Source: Girardinichthys multiradiatus (Eukaryota; Chordata; Actinopteri; Cyprinodontiformes; Goodeidae). Taken from it: DNA of 64,000 nt. Position numbers and translations under genes: made by a program. Where the stretch lies: the NCBI RefSeq assembly GCF_021462225.1, contig NC_061806.1, forward strand, positions 22,712,144 through 22,776,143, given 5' to 3'. Positions 33,901-45,900 of this stretch are shown one piece after another (the first letter of the stretch is position 1; the number at the start of each line of letters is the position of its first letter). The notes beneath the pieces are model-generated. The model searched no databases, was not told the origin of the DNA, and saw only the letters and a list, made by a program, of their open reading frames with translations.

Positions 33901-36900
33901 CGTGGCATGGAGGCAATCAGCCTGTGGCACTGCTGAGGTCTTATGGAGGCCCATGATGCTTCGATAGCGGCCTTTAGCTCATCCAGAGTGTTGGGTCTTG
34001 AGTCTCTCAACGTTCTCTTCACAATATCCCACAGATTCTCTATGGGGTTCAGGTCAGGAGAGTTGGCAGGCCAATTGAGCACAGTGATACCATGGTCAGT
34101 AAACCATTTACCAGTGGTTTTGGCACTGTGAGCAGGTGCCAGGTCGTGCTGAAAAATGAAATCTTCATCTCCATAAAGCTTTTCAGCAGATGGAAGCATG
34201 AAGTGCTCCAAAATCTCCTGATAGCTAGCTGCATTGACCCTGCCCTTGATAAAACACAGTGGACCAACACCAGCAGCTGACACGGCACCCCAGACCATCA
34301 CTGACTGTGGGTACTTGACACTGGACTTCTGGCATTTTGGCATTTCCTTCTCCCCAGTCTTCCTCCAGACTCTGGCACCTTGATTTCTGAATGACATGCA
34401 GAATTTGCTTTCATCCGAAAAAAGTACTTTGGACCACTGAGCAACAGTCCAGTGCTGCTTCTCTGTAGCCCAGGTCAGGCGCTTCTGCCGCTGTTTCTGG
34501 TTCAAAAGTGGCTTGACCTGGGGAATGCGGCACCTGTAGCCCATTTCCTGCACACGCCTGTGCACGGTGGCTCTGGATGTTTCTACTCCAGACTCAGTCC
34601 ACTGCTTCCGCAGGTCCCCCAAGGTCTGGAATCGGCCCTTCTCCACAATCTTCCTCAAGGTCCGGTCACCTCTTCTCGTTGTGCAGTGTTTTCTGCCACA
34701 CTTTTTCCTTCCCACAGATTTCCCACTGAGGTGCCTTGATACAGCACTCTGGGAACAGCCTATTCGTTCAGAAATTTCTTTCTGTGTCTTACCCTCTTGC
34801 TTGAGGGTGTCAATAGTGGCCTTCTGGACAGCAGTCAGGTCGGCAGTCTTACCCATGATTGGGGTTTTGAGTGATGAACCAGGCTGGGAGTTTTAAAGGC
34901 CTCAGGAATCTTTTGCAGGTGTTTAGAGTTAACTTGTTGATTCAGATGATTAGGTTCATAGCTCGTTTAGAGACCCTTTTAATGATATGCTAATTTTGTG
35001 AGATAGGAATTTTGGGTTTTGTAATGGAAAATTCTTTTAAAGTGCTCTGATATTCCCTTCACCTCTCTCATTTGATTCTGTGTTTTATCACCCACAGGTG
35101 ACCTTCCATCTACCTCTCACCTCTGACCTCTGTGTTTTGTTAGTGTTCTGTTTTTTAGAGCAGATGGACTCTAAATTCCAATGCTGGAGAGTTTAATGGT
35201 TAAGACCCATCATTTAGGATGATGTCAGGAAGGGCAGTTAGGTCTGTTCCTAGATAACCTTCTCACCTTTGAACTCAAGAAGGGTTTGGGTCATAAAACA
35301 CAGACTCTTGGAAGTTGAGATAACACAGTCATGTTCTGGTATAAATACTGTGTGTAAATGTTGATCGGGCCTCTGTTTCACTGACTAACCTCAGTGTCAG
35401 GGTCTTCAAACGCTGAATGCCTTTGAATAAAACTTATAAGAAAAAGTCCGGATTTTCTCTTGTTATGAGTCAACTTCTACCCACTTTGATAAGAAAATTC
35501 CACAACAGTTTTCATGAGCTGTATGCCATCATCCGTATTAAGACTATAAAAGACCTGAAATATTTCAGTTAGTGTGCAATGAATCTAAAATATATGAATG
35601 TTAAATTTTCATCATGACATTATGGAAAATAATGAACTTTATCACAATATGCAAATTTTTTGAGAAGGACCTGTACTCATCAAGAATCTTATATATATAT
35701 TTTAACCTGTTTTCTCTTTGCAGGTATTGCATTTACCCCAAGTTCTCCTTGAGACAACGAAGTCCTCAACCTACTCAGAAGGTATATTTTTTCTATGATT
35801 TATTACAACAAAAGGTTGTTTTCTGAAAATGTATATTAATGACAGTAATCTCATGATTATCCCTAGTGATGCAAGCTTTAGGTGAAAATGACAAGCTTGT
35901 TGAGAGGTTTGAAGGTGAGTGTGCATTTTTCTAAAGGTTTACTTGGAACTCTGTTTAACCTCCTAAGATTAAAGAGAGTACCACCGATGCCACATTAAAC
36001 ATCAGCCAGAACGTTCCTCTTTCTGAGTAAAATGAAGCTCTGCCATTATATTTACTAATGATGAGGAGCACAAAGAGAGGCTAGTTAGAAAACGCACAAG
36101 CAATGGATCATATTGTTTACACAGTGAATGTGAAAGTATTCATACCCCTTGAACTTTTCCACATATTGTCATGTTACAACCACCAACATAAATATGTTTT
36201 ATTTGAATTTTATGTGAAAGACCAGCACAAAGTGGTATACAATTATGAAGTTGAAAGAAGATTATACATGATTTCTTTCTTTTTTTACAAATAAAAAACT
36301 GTAAAGGGCAGTGTGCAAAAGTATTCAGCCCCCTGAGTCAACACTATGTGAAACCATCTTTTGCTGCAATTACAGCTGCACGTCTTTTAGGGTATGTCTC
36401 TACCAGCTTTGCACATCTAGTGACTGACATTTTTGCCCATTATTCTTTGCAAAACAGCTCAAGCTCAGTCAGATTAGACGGAGAGTGTTTGTGAACAGCA
36501 TTTTTCAGTTCTTGCTGCAGATTCTCTATTAGGTTATGTCTAGACTTTCACTGGGCCATTCTAACACATTCATATGTTTTGTTTTAAACCATTCCATTGT
36601 AGCCATGACATGTGACAACCCTATAAATTACTTGACAAATTGCAGCTAACTGGTCATTAATATTTTACACAAACATCTGCCTCTCACTTTGTATACCCAT
36701 GCCAGGAGATTCATATTTATGGTATTGGATGGTGCTTGATGTTGGAGATGTTGAGTAATTCTTAATTTTCTTTTTCTCTTCCAATTGTTTTTCTCCCAGC
36801 TATGCACCAAAGGAGGGTGACTCTCCAGGATTACAACAGCAACAACTACAGGAAACATCCTCTTCTTGGTTTGTACAAACAGAACACCATCCAACATGTT

Positions 36901-39900
36901 TAAACACGCCGTCTTAAATGACAAATTATTTCCTTATCGGTTGAACGTTACACCCGATGGTAAACAAATCCAACCAATAATTAATTTTTAGTGAAGCTAT
37001 AATTTCAGTTTTTTTTTCTCAATCTCATAGGACTGCAGCACATTGTTGAATGTGCTAGTGTTAAGCCAGGAGAGAAGAAATACAACCTCTGCACATTGTG
37101 CTGCCTTGTGATCCCCAACCACATGATCATCAAACACATACTGAGCTTTGACCACATTAGCTGCTATTTTGTAAGTTGGCCTGATGTTGAAGAGAATAGT
37201 GCTTGTAAATAATGTCACACAGCCTACTAATGTGAGATTTGACAGTGCTGTGAAAAAGTATGTACAGATATCTTTTGCTTTTTATGTTTTGTCAGCTGAA
37301 TGTTTAAAAAAAAAAAAAAAGCAAATAAATCCTACACCCTAAATTCCAATGAAGTTGGGACACCGTTTAGAACGTAAATAAAAATAGGATACAATGATTT
37401 GCAAATTCTGTCCCAGCTTTTTTTGGGATGTGTTGCAAGAATAAAATTTATAATTACTGAATATTTGCAATACAAAATAATAACGTTTATCAGTTTGAAC
37501 ATTAAATATCTTGTCTTGTAGTGTGTTCAATTGCAAACAGGCTGAACTGGATTTGCACGTTTCACAGAACGTCCGAACTTCATTGGAAATGGGGTTGTAC
37601 AACCAAAGGTAATCAGAGTGAATACAAAATGCAGTTTCCAAATGACAAATGAATCTATGAAGGTAAAGAAAAAAAGACTTTTGAACCAATTTACCTCAGT
37701 GTGAAAAAGTGATTGCCCCCTTTCATTAAGTTCAGTTTTATTAGCAGTACCTGATCTGTAGAATCAAGAAATCACTTACATAGTACCAGTGTGACAACAT
37801 GAATTAGGCAAAAGGTCCTCCCCATCCATTATCCAATAAGGTAGAAAACCTGGAGTAAAAGCAAAAAGCATCTCGAGCATTTGGGCTACAAAGTAAGTTT
37901 GACATATTCTGCTTTAGTCCTGCTCTTGGAGCCAACTTTTCCTTGTTCTGTGCTCTGTTGCTTTTTGCAGGTACTGGTTTCTTTCAAATGTCCCTATTGT
38001 CTGTAGTGCAGAAAGGTCTAAAGTATTGGGAGAAAATGCAAGAATGCCATCATTGTCTCAGTGGAGAGATGAGATCACGCTTACTGATTACATCAGTTTA
38101 TAGCAATAACTAAGTGAGGAATCAGTTTATTGCTCAGAAAAGGGTAATAATGCAATTCACATCTTTTTTTTTCTTGTGCAGAAAACATGGTATCCCTCCA
38201 CACTGATCTCAAAGCCCTGCAAGGATTATGACACCTTTGATAATCTTATACTTGACTTTGCAAATCAGGCTGTGAAACTTCAAGCTGCTGAACATTTTTC
38301 TATGAAGGTAGGTGTTGTTCAAAAGAATTAAATATGTTGAGGCATGAATGCATCTGTATTGCCATAAAAATATACTGCCATTCACAGCAAGTGAGCCTTC
38401 AGCCCGATGAGTTCAAGTTGGTGAATTTCAAGTCCTATCCACAAGGTTGGTGTTTGATTTTAACTGTTTAGTTTTCTGGGTACACTCTATTAGGGTTCCA
38501 AGCACGCGGAGGCACGGTGACATGACTTTGAAACAGCAGCATTTTCCTGCATTCAGCAGGAAATTAATCCTAAAATTTGTTAGTTTTAAAAATTATTTTG
38601 ATTAGAACCCTCTTTGCCCCTCAAACGGGAACAAATCTAAAGACTTCCCTTGCAACTTCAGTGCATTGCGCAAACCGCTGTTTGGATTCAAAAATTCACT
38701 AAGTGCCACAATGCCTTGTTGTCTTTAAACCCATAAATAACACTTTCAAAAACCTTAAAGCATTGGAGGTTTCTGGGTAATATAATGTACGCGCATCCAT
38801 GTCCACTTGAAACATTTTTTATCGCAAAACCCTTTAATGCTATTTGCCAGGGACTTAAGCCTGAATTTCCTGTTCATTTGCTTATCTTGTTTTCTGAAAT
38901 TGACCAAGCTATGTGTAAACCAAGTTTAATTATTAGCTAGGTCAAAAGTTTAATAACTAAATCTCACACATCATAACAGATATTTAGATAAAATTAATAT
39001 CCTAAAACAGAAGTTACATCCTCACAAAGTATACCCAATTTGGCAAACCTCTAACATTAACTGTAATGTACGGAAGTAAGGTCAAGAGGTTTCTTTTACA
39101 AAGACCACTGAATGGATTTGAACAAAACTTTGCACAAGCATTCAGGATAATACTCTAATACAACATGTTGAATATAACAATGAATAGTTCACAAACAAAA
39201 GTATGAATCAGATTTTTTTTTAATCTTAAAGAAATGTATGGAATCGTTTTATCATAATGAGCTCAGACTCGGGATATAATCCTTGAATGAACCTAAACAT
39301 TAGATATCTTGCAATTTATGGTTTATCCCTCTACCTTTTCAGGTGTTCTTAACCTAAGCTAACTGTTGAATCTCTTTAGACTATTACAGTGACACTGTAA
39401 AAACGTCTTCATTCCTCCTTGCCTATGGATGCTCTTAATTATTGTTCAAATCTGTGCTTCCATTTGTGGTCCATTAATCAATTAAATGTTGATGCTTGGT
39501 GATAAAGATTTTTATGAGGATTTCTGTAATTTTACTGGATTTTCTAAATTGTGTATAAATGCTAACAGGTGTCCTCGGAAGAGGACGTTGTGCTTGGAAG
39601 CTTTTCCACAATTCATATTTCCATTAAATGCATTGTTTAAGTGGCTGGTTGCTGCTTCTGGTCATCGGTGGGTTAAATTAACCTGGGACAGAGAGGTTTG
39701 CCAGGAAAGTTGGGTATAGAGAGGGATGTGGGATTTGCAAGAAGGGCTTGGACCCCAGTCACAACTGCTTGCAGTTTTACTTTGAAAATGATGCTCGGTC
39801 AGACACTGAAACATGCTTTTTTTAAATTATATTCTGTCTTTTAGCTTTGAACAGCCTGGAATCCATCACAAAGAGCAGCTTAACAATAAGCGTTAAACCA

Positions 39901-42900
39901 GGAAAAAAGCTTGGTATGTATGGCAGCATCCACAAAGCAGCGTGCAGTTCACTTTTTTGTAACACTGTGTAAACATTTGTTCTTTTTTTATTGTGAACAA
40001 TTCTTTAAAAAGCTGTAACCCTCACAATTAATTAAATCTAAACAGGGTGTTTGTTTAATGCATTCCTTAATTTTTTGTGTGAAAAGCAATAAAAGTTATA
40101 AATTTGAATGTACTTTTCCCCCTTTTTAGAGCATCATCCTGTCTCTACTCTATCAACTGAGAAAGTCAAATGCCTGCTGCGCTGCCAGGTGATAAATTAT
40201 GATACAACTTGGACCTCTTTACCTCTTTAAATATATTAATATCACAGATTGAAACTAAAACTGACATTTGCCCTCTTGTAATTCTTGTTCCAATACATTC
40301 TTCTCTATAAAAAAAAAAAAGAATTGCAGTAATGATTTCAACACTATCGGCCAGTATTTAAACCATCTAGTAAAAGTGAGACACATTGAGGTAAATAATT
40401 TTATTTTACCCCACATTCACAAACATTCAATGTTATAGTTCATTCCCTAAAAATTGTAAACTTCCACAGATGATGCAGAAATTTAATGGGGAAGGTAAAG
40501 TTCACTTTTGTCCAATCTGAAAAACTTGTTTTATGTGTATTAAATGTTTCATCTCAATTTAGAGCTATTTTTCTCTACAGATATGAGAGGACATCGCTAT
40601 GGCCAACGAGGTATTTTTATACTCTGTCTAATCAAAACTTCAACGATATTAATCTGATATTTAAAAATAAAAAGCTAAGTTTGTGTTAGGTTTAAACACC
40701 AAACACTTTCACAATTCTGCACAAAGAAAGACACAGAGAAGTTAGTTCATTTTAACCTGCAGGTGAGAGTGTCTCAGAGGCTGCTCAGTTACAATCCTCC
40801 AAACCACACTCTGAAGACAGCCTCTGCTCTCTCTGCATTTTATTGATAAGAGAAAACGCCCTGGTTACACAATGTTCCAACCACTAAAGGGAGGGATGCA
40901 CACTCATAAGATTGGAAACAGCTGCACCGACAGAATGTTCTAGAACATTCTGTCTCTATCTTGCAGCTCTTGTACATATAAGATATAATCACTCTGAACA
41001 GCAAGCTTCACTTCTATTAAAGTTAAAACATATATAATCATTAATTAACCCTAACAGTTTGCCTTTAAACACTTCTCTGAATCTTTTGCGTTGTAACTAA
41101 ATGTAGTGTGTAATCAGAAATGTTTTTACGGTCTGAGCACCAATGAAAAGAGTTGATAAGAGTATTAAGGTTGAGGGTCACTGTCCACTAAGGTTGTAAA
41201 GTCTGTGCACCATGATCCAGACAAAATGGGTCCTGTTAGGTTTAACTGAAAGATGAAAGTGTTTCTTGTTTTTGTTTAAAGTTTATTCCTGACATGTCTC
41301 TCCTAATCCGTTCGCTCGTGTCCAGAAATAGACTTCAGGTGGGATCCTCCAAGTCCTGTTGTGCCTTTGATATTGACATACAGCTTACCCGGGGCTCTTT
41401 TTGGTTTAAGTGACAATTTGACCACAGTTGGCAGTTTGATGTATATTTATGTCATCAGTATCAATCAGAACGGAGTTGGAACAAATGCATGTTACTATTG
41501 CATTATTAATAATGCAGTTATTGCAATAATGCCAACAACCTTTTGCAGCCATAAAGCAATACATTTGAGCATGTGTGCATCAGCAAAGACTTTACAATCC
41601 TCTAGATCTGTTTTTTAATTCTGGTCCAATTCTGGACCTCCATATTTTAGATGGCCTCAACAGCTTTTCACCAAGTTCTGCAGAGGACAATCATTTGGAA
41701 ATAGGACCACTTAAAACTAATAAAAACACTGTAAACACTTAACCACACACAAAGATTGAGCTTAGCGTGCTGTAACTTCAAACATCTGCTGTCTGTAAAT
41801 TTTATAATTTGTTTCTTTATCCCTCATCGCCTGATAGGAAGGTTTCACATGGAGCTGTATACATACATCGGTGACAGTTTGAGGTCAAATCAGCCACCCA
41901 TTGGTGAGGTCTCCTACACATTTAATTAATTAATAGATGTGATTTTAAAAAAAATACTGAAATGTTGTTTTTGCGTGTGTTTTTGTTTTGTTGCAGGAAC
42001 AGCACTGATTGTGACGTGCATCACCTCATGTTCTCATGCAGATCCTCTTTATCTGTGCTTTGCTTGTAATGAGGCCTTTCCTCAGTCCATCCTCAGGGAT
42101 CATGTAGACTCCCGAAAACATCTCATAAGCACTCAGGTTAGCTTTTATTGAGTAAAATTGTCATTATTTTGTTGTATTTACACAAAAAAACAAAATGTAA
42201 ACATGATCTAATTTTGATTCAAAACAGAAAGCAAAATTACTTTTATACTACAAAAAACATTATTATATATCTATAAGACTAATTAAATATTTTATTTTTT
42301 GATACCTAGACTTAAGCTAAACTATAGAATAAATAGTTGCTAAATGTGTAGTTTTCATGTGATTATTGTGCGGTATTTGTCTGATTTTGCTCTTCCTAGA
42401 GTAATGCAAATCTAACAAGCTGATATTGCTTGTAGTAGTTTTCAAACAGCTTTACGTGAAAAACAAAGTTGAGTTATACTACTTTAGTTTTTCAAGCAGC
42501 CACACTTGATTATTTTTCCCCAAAGAAAGTGTTGTAGTGTTTTTACAGCTAACTGACCTTGCACAGCAGCGTGAGGGCGGTTGCGCTATGTTCCCATTTG
42601 CTTCAAACAACACGAGAAAACAAAGATCAATCCTGCATATTCTGTTTCGTCCCATTAAAACTGTAAGAAGGGTATGATGAAAATGTTTAGCTGTTAAAAA
42701 ACTGTACGAAACATGAAACGCATTGCTAAAAACAACAGATATGGTATAATTTGGAATATAGGAGAAGCCTGAATGTTTATCTTCACAAAAAAGAGAAATT
42801 ATTGTAATTTTTTTGTATATGTTTGCATTCTACAATGTGAAGTTTGATAAGTAGGAGCACAAATTGCATTTTGTAACTGAATTTTCTTTAAAAAAGTTGG

Positions 42901-45900
42901 TAGCTGTGACAAACATGAAAGGTTTAACCTGGAGCAAGTCTTAATTTTAGATTTTTTGAGAATAATAGTAAATTATCTCATTCACTTGCCACAAACGGAT
43001 AGTTACGACGCATTTTAATTAAGGATGCACAATATATGGGCACTGATTGGCCGATGCGAGTCATTTTGTAACATATCGGTATTGGCTCGATAAGTAAAAC
43101 TGGGCCTATATTAATAACAGATATTTATCACCATCTTGTTGCTGTTTGGTTATGTGTTTTTGATGGGGGAGGGGGTTGGCCATGTGGTGTTTGTTTGGGC
43201 AGGTGATGGGGATGCAGTGCAGGACTGTAGGGTGTTTAGCTAAAGCAGAGAAGCAATGTCAGCATTGTGGTCGTTTTTTCACGGTGTTGATAGGGTAGTA
43301 CTAGTGAGATATATATCAGGTATTGGCCATAAGAGCGATATTAATATCAGATATCAATATCGGCCTGAATTTTGATATTGGTGCATCCCTAATTTTTATC
43401 CTTCCTCAGGCTCCTGAATGTTACACTCTTTGAAGTAAGTTTTTATTCATCCTAGCAATACTGTGCAAAAATACAGTGAATGGCACTGAACATGCTGAAA
43501 TTCAAGTTGTCTCATAGAAACTTAAGGAATAAACATATTCTGCACCTTTGTTTGACTCCACTTTAGCTTTAGAAGTCAGACAAGATGAGATTTTAATAAA
43601 AACGTTTTCAGATAAAATACTGCAAACAATGGAAGTAATAGTTTAGGTGAAGGTTGTTTCCACATGGTTTAGGAAAGGAGCTTGTATGAAGACTTGTACT
43701 GTAAGGATAACTTGTCCTTGAAATGCAGTATAGAAGGTGGAGCTCCAGCATAAGGTATGTACAAAGTCAAAACATAAATGCTGTGTTTTTTTTTTTTTGT
43801 CTGCTAGGTGAAAAACTGAAGCCCCAGTTCACCTCCAGGTTCATATTGTTGGATGCAGCAGCTGTTTGATTCAGTAAAACGTTTATTTTAATGCCCGTCT
43901 TGTTGCTTTATTTTCAGACGTACCAGAATCCCTGGAAGCTGCCTTTTGGTTGGGATGGTGATCTGGATGACAAGGTGCTGAGGATGACCGCATGGAAAGA
44001 TGAGGAGGAACATAGAAGAAATAGGGTCTTTCTGAAGGTAATATTTCTTAGAATATGTGTATATCTGCAACTTAAAAGTCATATGGTGATTTGCATTTTG
44101 TGTGTTTTAATCCTTAATATATTATTTGTTTTGTAACTAGGTTTTTGATGTTCCATACTCAATATTTTTGAGACTTGATCCTTCTGATTTCCAACAAGGT
44201 AAAAACTAATCAGTAAAAAAGTGTTTTTCCCTTAGTGATAGCAAGCAAATTTACATGAAGAATCTTTAGAGTTCAGTGTGCACCACAGGTCATTGTCATG
44301 GAAAATAGCCTAATATTTACAGACTCCTGTTCTTCTTTTGACGACAGTATTGGACACCCTTGGACACCACTGCTTGATACATAAAGGTTTGTAAAAATGA
44401 TAATCAATTATTCAAGGTAACTGAATTCTTTTCATTTCTTGTCCTAATGTATTTCTTTTTTTCAGTTCCAATGTGGAAAACGCACACCGAACTTCAACAG
44501 AACAAAACGTTTCCCTTGCTTGGTGAGTAACCTTGACAATACTCTGGAAAGTATTGGTCTTAAAAAATATATATAAATAAACCTGATCTTTCTACATGTC
44601 TAAACGGTGAACTATTTACTGTTTTTTAATAATGTACAGCACTCTTCACATGTATTGCTCTTCTGTTAAAGTAAACCTATTATTTCAGTAGCAAGATCTC
44701 ATAATGAACAATTTGCTGCAGTTCCTAAAGGGTGAACTTTGCAGATTTTTAGCTCCTTTGCCAACCTGTTTGATATAAAATAAAATGGAACAGAGACGTG
44801 CAACAGCCATGCCTTGTGTAAATGAGCTAGATTAAAATTTAATAACAAAAACTTGTTTCTCTTTTAGTGTATAAATATCCTGTGAATACACAGGTTTGAG
44901 CATCCTGCCTTTTCTTTAGAGTATTACTCAATTTTCTTTTCGTTATTTTGACCTTAATCATGAAAAACAATTTCAGTCATTTTCCCCTAACGTTTCAACT
45001 TTATTCTTAACATCAAAGTTCAGCGTTGTCAAAATAAGGTGAGATCTTTCCATGTAATCCATGCAACATTCATTAACTGCTACAGTTAAATCCATAAAAA
45101 ACTACAATAAATATCCTTTTGTGTAATTCATGCAATAATTATTAAAATACACAGTTGAGGCAGTGGAGAGAAAAACAAGCATGTTCTCATATTCTGGCAC
45201 AGAGAAACTGGAGGGGCCTTTTTAGAGCCACATATTATCTGCCACATATTATCTGTCTTATTTTCTGCAAAAATATAAACAAGTATATCTAAAGAAATGA
45301 TGTATGATGATTTTACATTCTTTCATATGTATTAAATAAAATTAGCAATCTTTGATTAACAAGTTAAAAGATGTATGATTGAAATTTGGTTAAGAACTGA
45401 GGATTAGAGTAAAAAAAATATTAAAGTTTGACATTCTCAGTCAGATAGATATGAAAGAAATATAACGTTAATCATTTGTGAAGCATGAATAAAAAGAATT
45501 GTAACTGTGTTTTGAAGTAAATGCAGAAAGCTGAAGAATGGATTGTGTAATACTGTGTAAAGTTTAAAACTGAACAGATTAGGGAAAGAACTGTAGAAAT
45601 GACTGGGAGTGAGGAGAGCCAGTTGTATGCTGACAATGAATCCTTTTGTAAAGAAGAAAGGGAGGAGGCGACTACAGCCAGCTGTGTGGTTATAATTGGC
45701 ATCTCCATGGCCGAGACAACAGCATCCGTGGGTCACAGTGACCGTGACTAAAGTATTGGGCAATAACCAAGAAGCCGAGCGGAAAAGGTTGCGCAATAAC
45801 TAAGAAGCCTAATAAGGGGCTGACTGGTGAAAGCATCAAGCGCTATAAAAACAATGCTGAGAGCAGAAACGGGGTTGTTTCCTCGCAGAAGACCAGCAAA

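Larger units (their letters stand above)
33577..35673 (-). mobile_element. Tc1-B copy 2 with intact-looking transposase
   Basis: Ends CAGGTCCTTCTCAAAATATT and ...TTTTGAGAAGGACCTG, flanked by TA (33575-33576, 35674-35675). Inverted repeats of about 210 bp carry outer and inner direct-repeat binding sites. A solo LTR at 35020-35507 interrupts the right inverted repeat. Without it the element is about 1.6 kb. Confidence 0.93.

Noticed and set aside
40928..40955. Palindrome read as a glucocorticoid response element
   Set aside because: Half-sites are in the wrong order and without the 3-bp spacer; the heat-shock consensus fits perfectly.
41326..41618. Open frame after a good acceptor in intron 18 ([11 protein letters not shown]...), possible extra exon
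   Set aside because: No donor gives the phase 1 needed by exon 19, and exon 18 joins exon 19 directly.
45437..45796. 119-codon minus-strand open frame in family-X copy 2
   Set aside because: Not conserved in copy 1 and no known motif.
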